Shown one piece after another: positions 36,019 through 46,941 of a stretch of DNA of 64,000 nt. The stretch is from Paramarasmius palmivorus. Its lineage: Eukaryota > Basidiomycota > Agaricomycetes > Agaricales > Marasmiaceae. The position numbers were made by a program, and so were the translations under genes. The notes beneath the pieces are model-generated. The model did not search any database and had not been told where the DNA came from. It saw only the letters and a list, made by a program, of their open reading frames with translations. Within the stretch, counting starts at the first letter, position 1, and the number at the start of each line of letters is the position of its first letter. The DNA is taken from NCBI GenBank assembly GCA_037176845.1, contig JAYKXP010000045.1, positions 124,001-188,000 on the forward strand, read 5' to 3'.

Positions 36019-37128
36019 TTATACAGTCTTTGGTCCGTAAGAATCAATGCTCACTGTCTCTCTCCCGTTCTCATCTCGGTAAACACCATCAGGAATTCGC
36101 ATCGTATCTCCCGATCCTCCGAAGTATCTAGTACCAACATTGACAACCGAACCCGGCCTGGTAGTCCTGATAATCGTGGTATTACCTCTCCGTGTAATAG
36201 TTGCACTAGGAAGTTCTTCCCGGTCCTGGCTCGGCGGATTCTCAGCATGGCTGTCAGGCTCTCTCCGAGTTGGTGGCTCGCTTGGTTCAGATGGCTGTTG
36301 GATACTGCCACTTCCCAACCGTTCCTTTAAGCGCGAGAAGACCTCCTCCACTAAGTGGTCGAATTCCTCATCTCTCAGGTCGAGGGAACGATGATTAGAT
36401 GGCGAATGTGTGGCAGATGACAGTCGTCGCTCGAGTAAGCTAAATGTCTCATCAAGATCATCTGGCTCAGTCGTTTGGGATTGTAAACCGCCTTCTACAT
36501 CAGCATCGTTGGTGCCATCGTCGTCGTGTGCGGGGCTGTGGACCACAGGAAGGGACGTTATCTGTGCCTCATCTGAGTCAAAGGCGAAGTTGCGTCCATT
36601 ATTGACAACATTCCCGAAGCCTCGATTGCGGGTAACGTATCTGGCATTGCCAGATTCGTAGATGGTTTCCTCCATTTGATAGTCCTCGGTAGCACCGCCG
36701 TGGTGGCGAAGAGTTTCGGCACCGATGGTGATGGTTTGCCCGTCCACCTGGGTCGGTAGTGGTGGAGGGTTCGAGGAATGGTCCTGTGAGTTACTTCCAC
36801 TGGACTCCGTGCTATTGGCACCGTTGCCACTACGGTCAAGGTATTGTGGCGTATGTGGAAAACCATTATCTTCTGTATCAAAGATGACGGTACTGTCTAC
36901 TTGAAGGCATAGTTGACCAGTGATGCCTTCGTCACTGGGGCATAGTTGAATGATCCAGCCATCGACTTCATTCTGGTGGATGAACTGTAGGACTTTGCTG
37001 AGTGGAAGAACAAGATGCTCGAGGTGTAGGTTGTTGATACGAGAAACGGACATTGCTGGATAGTGTAGAATGACCTTTTGCTCTGGTTTTATATCATGCA
37101 GTATAATATAGCATGCTGCAATTGACAT
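36019..37128 (-). CDS. Hypothetical protein, charged and low-complexity
   Basis: One long intronless frame of 369 codons. A second ATG at 37053 (MSVSRINNLHLEH) gives 344 residues and has a better-looking start. The N-terminal third is ordered (LEHLVLPLSKVLQFIHQNEVD). The middle is Ser/Asn/Gly-rich and contains RGFGNVVNNGRNF. It is followed by acidic linkers, a charged helix (FDHLVEEVFSRLKERLG) and a C-terminal part with Arg/Thr-rich strands (GNTTIIRTTRPGSVV and TRYFGGSGDTMRIPDG). I do not recognise a family. The two Asn/Val/Gly segments faintly recall the motif of genes A, B, D and F, but this could be chance. Confidence 0.6.
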   Translation of the reverse strand: MSIAACYIILHDIKPEQKVILHYPAMSVSRINNLHLEHLVLPLSKVLQFIHQNEVDGWIIQLCPSDEGITGQLCLQVDSTVIFDTEDNGFPHTPQYLDRSGNGANSTESSGSNSQDHSSNPPPLPTQVDGQTITIGAETLRHHGGATEDYQMEETIYESGNARYVTRNRGFGNVVNNGRNFAFDSDEAQITSLPVVHSPAHDDDGTNDADVEGGLQSQTTEPDDLDETFSLLERRLSSATHSPSNHRSLDLRDEEFDHLVEEVFSRLKERLGSGSIQQPSEPSEPPTRREPDSHAENPPSQDREELPSATITRRGNTTIIRTTRPGSVVNVGTRYFGGSGDTMRIPDGVYRDENGRETVSIDSYGPKTV

Positions 37129-37445
37129 CCAAGTTGCTGTCCAGGCAACACGCTAGAATCTTTGAATACAACAAAAGGACATGAAACAAAGGGATTTTGT
37201 TGTATATGATCCGCAAGCATGAACAGTTATGATTCGGCTGTCGATAGGAGTGTGCAGCAGCAAACCGTGGTCAACACTAATATGTACAGGTCTGGATGCC
37301 CTTGCATATCAGTTCTGAGACAAATCAACAGCAATTATGTACCATTAACCAAACAGCATTAGCGACTGAGATGCAGGGCCTGCATCTCAATCATGCAGGT
37401 AGACGCTCGGTGATATAACATATCAATGGATTGCTCATTCACGGT
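37129..37445. other. Intergenic before the repeat block
   Basis: Nothing recognised. Confidence 0.5.
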
Positions 37446-37543
37446 AGCCTACCACGAGGATAAACTCGCAGCCCTTAGATTCCGCTTACTCTACAGTTAA
37501 GAGTTTGACGCTCTTAAATAGTATACTGAGATATAGCCGCCCC
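37446..37543 (-). pseudogene. Decayed tRNA-Lys(CUU) copy
   Basis: On the minus strand the segment keeps the order of tRNA-Lys: a degraded 5' arm, GAGCGTCAAACTCTTA (anticodon region CTT), an intron-like stretch, then CTGCGAGTTTATCCTCGTGG. The acceptor arm and T-loop carry several changes that should break the cloverleaf. Confidence 0.65.
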
Positions 37544-37579
37544 AAACTGCTAAATTTGGGCAACCCGTATCAAGGTTTC

Positions 37580-38233
37580 GGATTATCCTAGGCCTGTGAC
37601 CGACCCCTACGTGACGCGCAAGCGAAGTACGTAGGGGCCTGTCGAATTGGCAAAGATTTGGCTGAGGACATTTTTGGGATTTGCCGAACCGAAACGAATG
37701 TGATCACAAGATCACAAGCGCTCAGCGGCGCCTATCCACTGGAAGAGACTTGCTACAGGGATTTTTGCGTATCTCGACACACATGCAGCATTGAATACTA
37801 GTATAAGGCTCATTGTACCCATATGCGATCTCATGGGAAAATGTTCTAAATAAACGCATTGGCAGGGTAGTATAGCGAAGATTTGGCGAAGATGCCTAGT
37901 AACCGACTTAGCTGGAGACCGTAAAAGTTATAGAGAATCGTAGAAATCAGCCAAAATGCTTTCCGAACCAGTAAATTGCTATTTTCTCAAAAGCCAAAGG
38001 GTTGAAGAGGCAGGAAATCATAAATCGAGGTAGAATATGCTTGTGGCCAATTACGCTGACGTGAAAAGATATGACAGATGACGTGAAACCTATGACATTA
38101 CCGACCAAAAAAGGATTGTTTGGGTTCCGGCAAATCCCTAACATGTCCTCAGCCAATTTAAACCCAGATCGATAGGTCCCTAAGTACATGCTTGCTCGTC
38201 ACTTAGGGATCGGTTACAGGTCTAGGATTATCC
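37580..38233. mobile_element. Non-coding element with about 115-bp inverted ends
   Basis: The left arm (about 37580-37695) and the right arm (about 38118-38233) are inverted copies with roughly 85% identity by eye. Both contain GGATTATCCTAGGCCTGT-like and TTGGCTGAGGACAT-like blocks. The 420 bp between them do not code. It may be a MITE or a degraded TIR transposon; exact ends and target duplication were not resolved. Confidence 0.65.
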
Positions 38234-38369
38234 CCCCATCATGATGACCTGCCAGTGTTGGTGGACTTTTACCAAACCTCGAAATTTTCGACCTTGCGAC
38301 CGTGACCATTCAAAACGAATGTAATGCTGTACGGCCCACTTAAGCTAAAAAAAAACGAGGCGTCCGTTC

Positions 38370-39750
38370 CGGGATCTAGACATCAAATATCTTTGACCAA
38401 AGTTGTAAGTATCTCAGGCCGCTCAGTATGTCAGTGCATGGCTCGGAAATTTTCTAAGCAATCATTCAGCACTACTCCACAAGGGCTATGTCTTGGTATT
38501 ATATCCTGGTGACTGCCCACTGACGGAGCCTTTTGAGCAGAATTCATTTCCCAAAGATAGTAGATATCACTTGCATCCAGTGCATCCAGTCTTAGTCTCA
38601 GCGAGTCAACGGGATCTCTATCACTAGGAGACGCTGGATACTGGTTGGCAGCATGTATAGTAGCGTAACTGGTGTTTGGGCGATACAGTGATGTCGAGGG
38701 AGTGCACAGTAGCTGGGTTGTTCTTAATTTGCCCCAGAATATACTATACTGTATCATCGATTTTAGACGAGCTTGCGAGTCTACAAAAAATTAATTGCAT
38801 CAGTAGCAAGCTCTGCATATTTATGATTCATGATTCATGATTACCGTATTATAAGCACGACAAGTTGATATGTATAAGGTAAAAAGTTTCCGCTGTGTTT
38901 CGGCGATGGCTAATGGGTGCAACTGGGCTGGGGGACGTGAGATGACAATCAAGAGAAAAGCTGTTAATATTTGCTTCGAGACGTATGACACGGCGACCGA
39001 GGCACATGACAATTCCCAACGGAAGGAAATTGCCGTGACGTTGACGCTGGAGACCTGTGACTGACTTTGGCTGTGTACCCTCAGAATCAATGAAAATTAT
39101 GAGATATCTGGAGGTGCTAACAAAGGGCGACCTCCCCAAAAACTTTTCCTTCAGATTTGATGGACTGATGTACCCCCATCAGTCCAACAAATTTGTTGGT
39201 TTACTTGGGCACCATACAACGGAGTGGTTGATCTCGCAGCATACAGATTCTGCCTACTGTCCAGTTCAGAGTCTGAGGATCTATGCGGTTGAACTAGGCG
39301 GGCTGTACTTACGCTATTCTTAAACTGTATCATCACTTTCACTTCGGATATACTAGGCGTCCGAAACTGCCGAATTTGGACAACTCGCGGATCTCCGGTG
39401 GACCGCGACTGTGGCCAAACAAAATTTTTCGGAAAACTTTGGGCTTGCGACCGTGAGCAAATTTCCGAGCCGTGCACAATTACGGTGCCGGTCAAAGATA
39501 TTTGATGTTTACTGGTAGATCCCAGAACCTATTTTGTTGATTCAAGTGGCCCGTGGCCACTGGCTAACCTTTTGAGCAGAATTCATTCCAAAAATTTATG
39601 CGTACCGAAGAAATATGTTAACGCAGGTGATTGGATGATAGATATCAATTGCATCCAATGCAGCCCAAATGCAGCCAGTCTTACTAGTAGTCTCAGCACG
39701 TCAACGGGATCTCTATCACTGGACGCAGCTGGCCACTCGTTGAAGTTTCC
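38370..39750. repeat. Composite repeat block (direct and inverted copies)
   Basis: A direct repeat links about 38528-38652 with about 39566-39745: both hold CTTTTGAGCAGAATTCATT and GTCAACGGGATCTCTATCAC. An inverted pair, CATCAAATATCTTTGACC at about 38381 and its complement at about 39486, lies nearby. The copies have diverged. This looks like a decayed repeat family; no coding sequence was found. Confidence 0.6.
39213..39303 (-). pseudogene. Second decayed tRNA-Lys copy
   Basis: On the minus strand it starts GCCCGCCTAGTTCAACCG, very close to the intact tRNA-Lys genes. It continues with TCAGACTCTGAACTG and ends in GCTGCGAGATCAACC, where the T-arm is disrupted. The acceptor 3' strand no longer pairs. 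Confidence 0.65.
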
Positions 39751-39829
39751 GATGGTTACTCATCATGGTGGCAAGATATCTTGATATTAGGCTGTTGAAG
39801 AACTGACTTTCCACTTTACCTCAAACCAG

Positions 39830-41477
39830 ATGCCATCTCTTCTACACACTCCACAGGAGCTTGGTCTCCGCCAGCAACACACTCTTCAAGTTCGTCGTCG
39901 TCGACGACGAGTCATCCTCACTATTTTCAGCTTCCTTTGTCTCTTGGTCCTTGTTACTGGCGCTCTCTTTGCTCATCCAAAAACACGAGGGTACGCCAGG
40001 AACCTCTTCGGCGACAAATTCGATCCAAGTTCCATAGACCCTGATATCCTCGCACTGGGAGCGCCACATTATGACTCGATACGAGAATACGAGAAGAGCT
40101 TACCCCAACATAATCTGTCCCTACCATTTCCAGAGGGACAGGAAGGCAGATACGTCAAGTTTTCGAATCAGGTCAAGTTTTTGGGATGGAATAATTGTCT
40201 GAACGAGGTGTAAGTTGATCGCTCTTTGTCTCCAGAATAATACGGCTCAGGTCTGAACAATGACTAGATTAATGAACGCACACCTTGCTTATGCCTCAGG
40301 GCGAGCATATGTCTTTCAGGACTATTTCTGGGCTGAAAATCATTATCGGTGGCCCAAGGAGAAATGGGTAGACCCTGGTGAGTGCGAACCGTATTGTTCT
40401 GTTAGCAGTGGTTAAATCAAAGGCGCTCCACATTTCAGAACCCCGTACACCCCTCAACGCGATTATTTCGGGGCCTACAGCTGGAGGGCTTTGGGAGGCT
40501 GGTGACCCGGCTCCTCGCAGCATTTCAGATTCATGGTTCGACATTGTTTGTCCCCCGTCAGAACGGCGGATTGTTGATACCCGCCAAATCAAACCTTACG
40601 TCTCGAGCGCTCCTGGCAACGAAGTGTTTCACACATGGAGAAAGGTTCTTTTAGAAGCACCCGATAAATGCATAGAGATCCAATCACCATCACGAAAGGA
40701 AGACACACATCCCCAAACCTTTGATCAGCATCTGTGGCTCAACTACACACGACTTGAATCGCTATGGGCGATCTTTCTCGATTCACCCACCTCGAGATTG
40801 CTCCAACCTTCGCCGCTCGTTTTGTCAGCGGTGGATAGGAACGAATATTTGTTTTTACCTCGAAGTCCTCGCACTCAGAAATCTTCCCCAGCCTCGTGGC
40901 ATCGAATGATGGCGATTCACCTACGAAAAGGAGACTTTAGGAAGCATTGCAAAGCACTGGGAGAAATAAAGTCGCCGTGGTATGGGTGGAACGAGCTTGA
41001 ATTCCTGCCAGATAGATTGACGCCCGGGACTGGGATGGAGGTCCACATGAAGCGCTGTTGGCCTTCCGTTTCCGAGATCGTTCACAAAGTACGCCAAGCC
41101 AGGTCCGAATATTTTACGTCGCAGGAAACGGACAGCCATAGTGGGGTCTTGGATATCATGTATCTGATGACAAATGATCACAGCGAATTCGTCGACCAGA
41201 TCACCAACGCGCTTCGAGGAGAGGGATGGTTTACCATAAGAACCAGCAACGATTTAATGCTGGATCAAGAACAGACAGATGTCAGTATGGCTGTGGACAT
41301 GGAGATTGCAAGCAAAGCTGCTGTATTTGTCGGAAATGGGGTGAGCAACTCGAATCATCATGCTCTGAGAATAAGTGGAGCTCATGATCTTGCCCATAGT
41401 GGTCATCTTTTACTAGTAGCATTGTTCATCGACGCCTGAAAGATGGAAAACAACCAATTAGTATCAGGTTCTTCTGA
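39830..41477 (+). CDS. O-fucosyltransferase-like type II membrane protein (copy 1)
   Basis: Probable Golgi glycosyltransferase related to GDP-fucose O-fucosyltransferases. A basic N-terminus (RRRRRR) is followed by a membrane anchor (VILTIFSFLCLLVLVTGALF), then a luminal domain. Motifs include HYDSIREYEKSLPQHNLSLP, LGWNNCLNEVLMNAHLAYA, GRAYVFQDY and the nucleotide-sugar loop MAIHLRKGDF. Later come VDRNEYLF and DVSMAVDMEIASKAAVFVGN. Junctions: exon 1 ends at GAGGT; the last exon begins with W-S-S-F-T-S and stops at 41477. The family is large in mushrooms and mostly uncharacterised. It is the upstream member of a tandem pair. Confidence 0.82.
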
Positions 41478-41945
41478 CAGAATCCAGATGTCTGTCATAG
41501 CGTATATTGGGATTGGCTAGTATAGATTGCTAGTGGAAGAGCCAAGAAAGGACTGTAGACTCAGAGTCCGCGCACGGCGGCGTACCAACAACTCTTGTAG
41601 TCACGTTACTTTGTTCCGATTCGGCTCCCACGGCTCCTACCAGTGCGAATTCTATCAATGTTACCATTGTTACGGATGGGCGTACTATAGTTTTCACCGC
41701 ACCTACATATGCTCTTCAACCCTGTAAGTACACGTACTACTTTCTGAGTCTCGTCGCGCTCGGGATCGTGACCCTGCCCACAGCTTCTCATCAGATTCAA
41801 GATTTATATCTCGGACCAGGGCCGATGATATTAGGCGCTAACTTTCTGTTGCGCGCTGCCAACGCACTGGTTTTGATGATCAGTAATTTTTCCACATATG
41901 TGCTAATCTCCCATATGGCCGTCCTTTCTCCCTTTCTTTCGCCTC
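41478..41945. other. Intergenic between tandem transferases
   Basis: One open stretch (about 41529-41735) would code a Thr/Ser/Val-rich segment (VTIVTDGRTIVFTAPTY), but it has no start, no clear exon partner and no known family, so no gene is called. Confidence 0.4.
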
Positions 41946-43606
41946 ATGCCTTCGAATTGGTCTTACCAGCGTCTGGAAGCGGACGCTTCGAACTCCCCCA
42001 CCGTCAAGCCTTATAACTCAGACCGCCAACGTACCCGCCGTAGGGCTATAATCATATGTGGATCCATAACACTCCTTCTCATAATCATCTTTGGCTCCCT
42101 TCTTGCACATCCAAAAACACGAAAACGTGCAAAGGATATATATCAGGAAAGCTTTCGCGAAAAACTCACTCCAGAGTCTAATCTTCGCCATGTCATCGAG
42201 ATGGGCCCACCACATTACAACTCTATACATGAATACGAAAGGAACCTGCCCCAGCACAACTTGAGCTTACCGTTTCCTGAGGGAAAAGATGGGAGATACG
42301 TTTGGTTTGCGAACCAGATAAAGCTCTTAGGGTGGAATAACTGTTTTAACGAGGTGTGAGTGCGATACTTCAGATTCGGACATGTTTCTTTCTCTGACTG
42401 GCTTTATCATGAGGCAGCCTGATGAATGCACACCTAGCCTACGCCTCGAATCGTGCATATGTGTTCCAAGATTATTGGTGGGCAACAGAGCATTATAGAT
42501 GGCCAAAGGACAAGTTCTTGGACGATTGTGCGTAATGGACATGCAGGTTGCTTCGGAAAAAAAAAACAGCTAATGCCCCTATGTAGATCCCCGTACACCT
42601 CTCAACGCTATTATCGCCGGTCCTACCGCAGGAGGACTTTGGGAAGCTGAAGACACAGCGCCCCGGAGCATATCCGAAGAATGGTTCAAGGTCGTCTGCC
42701 CTGAATCTGAACGTAGGATTATCAACACCCGGGAAGTGAAACCCCTGGTTGCTACCGCTCCAGGAGGTGAAGTCTTTCACGCATGGCAGAAGAAACTTTC
42801 CGAAGCGCCGGAGAAGTGTATTGAAGTTAGAGGAGCGGAAGAAGATTCCTACAGTCAAACGTTCGACCTGATCCTATGGGGCAACATCACAAGATTAACT
42901 TCACTCTGGGACATCTTTATCAAATCTCCTACGTCAAGATTGCTGGAAACATCGCCGCTCGTCAGGTCCGCTGTGGATAGGAACGAGTACATCTTCCTGC
43001 CTCATGGACCCCGGCCGCCAACATCATCGCCGAACCCGTGGGATCGATTGATGGCTATACATTTAAGGAGAGGGGACTACGAGAGACATTGCGCAGGACT
43101 GGGATACATGAACGCGACGTGGTATGGATGGAATCAGCTAGAATTCCTTCCTGACAAGTTCGAGGCCGGCAATGGTATCGAGGAGCATATGAGGCATTGC
43201 TGGCCTACAATAGACGATATTGTGCTCAAGGTTCGGGAGGCGAGATCAGAATTTCTCAGGTTAAGGGCCGATGGCGGAACTTTGGACGTGATGCATCTCT
43301 TGACAAACGATCAAACCGAATTCATTGATAAATTGGCCGATGCATTGAGACGGGAAGGATGGTTTACGATTCGGACAACGAAAGATTTGCTTTTAGATCA
43401 AGAACAGACCGATGTCAGCATGGCTGTCGATATGGACATTGCTAGAAAAGCTGCGGTGTTCGTCGGTAATGGGGTGAGTGTTTACTCCTCTACATTAGAA
43501 AGCTGACTGACATTTATTGGGTATCAAGTGGTCATCTTTCACGAGTAATATTGTTCATAGACGTCTCAAAGATGGGAAAGACCCAATTAGTACAAGGTTC
43601 TTCTAA
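41946..43606 (+). CDS. O-fucosyltransferase-like type II membrane protein (copy 2)
   Basis: Tandem paralogue of the gene at 39830 with the same architecture: basic start, membrane anchor (IIICGSITLLLIIIFGSLL), then HYNSIHEYERNLPQHNLSLP and LGWNNCFNEVLMNAHLAYA. The nucleotide-sugar loop is MAIHLRRGDY. The C-terminus again has AVDMDIARKAAVFVGN, then a final exon W-S-S-F-T-S-N-I-V-H, stopping at 43606. Intron positions match copy 1. The body is more conserved than the N-terminal tail. No disabling change was seen, so both copies may be active, perhaps on different acceptors. Confidence 0.82.
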
Positions 43607-43785
43607 TACTCTTATAATGGTAGAATGACAAGGCGCCTTGGGGGCAAATATTTGGATCGATGTACATATGGGATGTCGCCATTGAAACCCGTGTCAAGGT
43701 TCACTTGGTTACAATAAGAGCGCCATGACGATAACCTATCTCGGAAAGCGGAGTGGAAGATGGCCATTGCAAAAGGGATGTTCGT

Positions 43786-43878
43786 AGCCCACCGCGAGGG
43801 TCGAACTCGCAGCCTTCAGATGCCCTTGTAAGCCAGTGCTTAAAAGTCTGACGCTCTATCCGATTGAGCTAGGCGGGC
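43786..43878 (-). tRNA. tRNA-Lys (UUU) with 19-nt intron
   Basis: Acceptor GCCCGCC pairs with GGTGGGC (one G-U). The anticodon stem TCAGA/TCTGA encloses C-TTTT-A, giving UUU, with an intron of about 19 nt after position 37. The mature part is 74 nt and matches the genes at 44081 and 50298. Confidence 0.85.
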
Positions 43879-44080
43879 ATAGTGAAGTACGACAAACATA
43901 ACCAATGATCTTGTGCAAGATGGCTACGGCACGTTTTCTTCTGCATCCCTTTTTAGTTGTCGTGCATATAAATGCTTTATAGACACCCACTGGGTGGGAC
44001 GAAAAGTAGTGTACTGAGGCATGCTCACTTTTTGATGATGAGTTCTGAAGCCCTTCTTCGCGGACAAAAATCACTGAACT
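43879..44080. other. Spacer between two tRNA-Lys genes
   Basis: About 200 bp; nothing recognised. Confidence 0.5.
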
Positions 44081-44164
44081 AGCCCACCGCGAGGGTCGAA
44101 CTCGCAGCCTTCAGATCCCGCCTTTGTAAGAGTCTGACGCTCTATCCGATTGAGCTAGGCGGGC
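44081..44164 (-). tRNA. tRNA-Lys (CUU) with 10-nt intron
   Basis: Same mature frame as the neighbour at 43786, but the anticodon loop C-TCTT-A gives CUU. An intron of about 10 nt follows position 37. Acceptor, D-arm and T-arm pair well. Confidence 0.85.
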
Positions 44165-45747
44165 AGATAGAAATCGATCCCACGGGTCCACCAACTGGTC
44201 GTCGTCATGATCCCTATAATAACTAAGCATAGGGAGGATCAACTCATAACGAAAGACTCATTGACGTCTCGTCGCCTATGAAGCTCTGGTTTCTGTTCGT
44301 TAGATTTTCGTGTGAAAGGACCTCGATATCGGATAAGAAGCGCAGTCCTGCAACTGCGCGGAATGAACACGATTACGTGGATGCTCATGGATCCACATTC
44401 ATTTGCTGCGATCAGCATTCTCTCGTATCGTGATCAAAAGGTTCGAATTCTGTTCGGGGCTGCGGTGACTTCGGCATATATGCTGTCTGTCTGGGGATTT
44501 AGGAGCTTCGGCACAGGTGGTATATATATCTGGTGTCATAGTGGCCTATTACAAGTTTAACTCAGCGCCCAGCTCCCCCGCATCATAACCAACTCTAGCA
44601 GTACTCACCATGTATGCTGCAATCCATAAACCCAGAAGCCACCTATCGGGGTTGGCCGAGCTCATCCACGCACCCGAAGCTACCACGTCTTCTTATTCCG
44701 CGCTGTCATGCCCGACGATAACGATTCCTGTCCCATGTTCATGGGAGTCGACGAAAACTGGAGTACCGATTATTCATTACGAGCAGCGGGCAGTCGGGAG
44801 AGAATATATGCCATACTTCATGCTGGAGCAGTACGAGAGTCGCGAGCCAGGCGTATTGAGTTCATTGTTGTGGTCGGAGGAAGGTTGGGGGCATGGACAG
44901 GGAGAGTGAATGGTGAAGGAAAGTTTCTGCGAAGGCCGTCAGGGATGCTTAGGAATAGGATAAGGATTTGACTTAGTTGTATAGCTGTACTATAGTAATT
45001 CGGAATTACGGTTGTGTATGAGAATACGGATTAGAACAGGAATGGCAATACTACCATCAGCGAGGAAGAAAACGTTTGGATAGCGCCGGGAAAAGGGTAC
45101 GCGTAAGCCTGGGAAAGTTTTGTTCAAGACGGAAGTTCTAGGCCCTGATCAGATCAACGCTTCTTCCGCAACTCTCAAGACGCTCCAACCGTTGCACTCT
45201 CGGCTGCTTCTAGCACTTAGTATCTTAGTCTTCCGTCTCATATAGCTTGGGCAAGAAAAAAAAGGGCGATGTTACTATAGCGAGTCACTTTAGCATCCGA
45301 GTCGCAATCCCCGGCAGCCGCAGACTTGAACGCACTTCACCAGTGATTGTGGATGTTAGCTCTCTAAAAATCCGAACATTTTTTCTTTGGCCCTGGATCT
45401 AGAATTCCCGCTGTTTCAACTTTCCTCGGTTTTCCCTTCACTGTGGGCTCCTCAGCTACTGAGCTCGAAGCTTGAAGCGTTGCTACCATCGATTTTCGAT
45501 CGTCAACCTTACAAGTCCAACAAAGTTTTTCTCTCACAAATACTGGTATTTGCGGGTCTGAATATTCGAAAACAACCTTCCGGAAGGTCTGCCGCATATT
45601 CATATTCACAATCAATGGCACAGCTGTCACTTATAACAAAGACCTGTCCTAAGCGGAGTGGCAGACAATATGTCTGGCCCTAGGGCCTACATAGGACAAT
45701 GGAAAATAAAGCGCCTCATGGACGCTTGCTTGGACCACAGACGCTCA
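44165..45747. other. Intergenic, tRNA-Lys to unknown ORF
   Basis: ORFs of 82-99 codons at 44312-44971 and 45387-45683 have no motif or splicing support, so no gene is called. Confidence 0.45.
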
Positions 45748-45756
45748 TTTATAAAG
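45748..45756 (+). promoter_or_regulatory. TATA-like box of the ORF at 45791
   Basis: TTTATAAAG lies about 40 bp before the ATG. Confidence 0.4.
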
Positions 45757-45790
45757 CAGTACCTCACGCACTTTCATCCCAAAATACAAC

Positions 45791-46534
45791 ATGTTTCGTA
45801 CGTCGTTTCCCAAGAAACCGAAACACGCTTCACCACCACCTCTACCTTTGCTACCAATTATCATCACGGCTACTTCCGATTTGCCAAATACTCGAGACGC
45901 TCACATGAAGATTCAGCATCCATCAAGGCATCGGCAGATTCTCGTGGTGAAAGATTGTGGCACTTTCAAGCAAACTCTACCGGGAAACGCTGAAAGACGC
46001 GCAGAGATGGAGTGTGCTGGTTTCTCTCTGAACTCGTTCACGCCAGAAAACGTGCGTCTTTGCACCTCCACTTCATGGGTCGTCGCTAAAATGGTTGATT
46101 CCAAGGAACCATATCTCACTCTTCCAGCACTGACATTTTCATTCCCTCGACTACCAGAAGCAACTGGTTTATGGAAGTACATCAGCTACCCCTTCATTAC
46201 CAAAGAGACCCAACCAACTTCATCCACCGAAACGATCACAATAGACATCAGTCTACCTGCCTGTAAATTCAAGCGTTGCGCAACAGTTGAGTTCGACAGA
46301 TGCGGCGTTCGAATATTGTTCGACGAGCACAGTCGATGCGTGGTCTTTCATCGCGACCTTCCGGTACAACCAATAGCTGAAACGCATCGTGGTGTCTTAG
46401 ATATAATTGCGATAATATGGGAGAGTCATGGCGAAGTAAGTGAATTTGCTGTTCTATCGGATAACTACATTGTATTCACCGAGTATATCCAGGGGACTCT
46501 GTCAATTGTTCCGTGTTATTTCTATCAAACATGA
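45791..46534 (+). CDS. Hypothetical protein, 247 residues
   Basis: A long intronless frame, unusual among its intron-rich neighbours, with an upstream TATA-like box. It starts MFRTSFPKKPKH, then a Pro-rich segment. A middle and C-terminal part follow with alternating hydrophobic strands (ETITIDISLPACKF and FAVLSDNYIVFTEYI) that suggest a beta-rich fold. No signal peptide or membrane helix is evident. Several Cys residues occur, but I recognise no family. It could be lineage-specific or a decayed larger gene. Confidence 0.5.
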   Translation: MFRTSFPKKPKHASPPPLPLLPIIITATSDLPNTRDAHMKIQHPSRHRQILVVKDCGTFKQTLPGNAERRAEMECAGFSLNSFTPENVRLCTSTSWVVAKMVDSKEPYLTLPALTFSFPRLPEATGLWKYISYPFITKETQPTSSTETITIDISLPACKFKRCATVEFDRCGVRILFDEHSRCVVFHRDLPVQPIAETHRGVLDIIAIIWESHGEVSEFAVLSDNYIVFTEYIQGTLSIVPCYFYQT

Positions 46535-46941
46535 GCTACAGATTGAGATCATTTGGTCAGCGGTGTATATGTAAACTGTTACTTGTAATATATCTATGTA
46601 TAATATTTTGGGAAATTTGTCTGCTGAGGACTGCTCATTTTGGCGGAGATTCCAGGAATCGACTCGGAGCGCTGCATCGAAAAGGTGCCACTTAGGCGGA
46701 CCGTCGCCGAATCCAAGAGACTTGGAGATGTGATAGAAGATTTTTTAGTCTCGTCTTGGCCATTGTGCCTCGTTCCGGAATCCATATCACCTGGTACATA
46801 CATATTGCATGCCACCAATCCTGGCTTGTGAATTCTTCGTTGTGCCACAACCTCGGGCATCGTTCGGTGATTACATATCACCCGGGTCTCAACCAAATGA
46901 CATAAGGTTCCAGTTCTCGGTTCGACTTGCTCTCGTCCACC
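46535..46941. other. Intergenic before P450 number 3
   Basis: Nothing recognised. Confidence 0.5.

Noticed and set aside
36019..37128. Membership of the 36-kb protein in the A-F family
   Set aside because: It has GNVVNNGRNF-like segments, but lacks the NGG...GxQYN order and the GNGNT repeats, so the likeness may only reflect Asn/Gly content.
38370..39530. 1.15-kb TIR transposon bounded by the CATCAAATATCTTTGACC pair
   Set aside because: The inverted blocks are short, and the nearby direct repeats do not fit a single element with two inverted ends; a composite repeat block explains it better.
41529..41735. Thr/Val-rich open stretch between the transferases
   Set aside because: No start codon, no partner exons and no known family; it may be a gene fragment but cannot be supported.
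44312..44971. Two or three forward ORFs of 82-99 codons
   Set aside because: They overlap in different frames and show no family features; the apparent protein-like look was not enough to call a gene.
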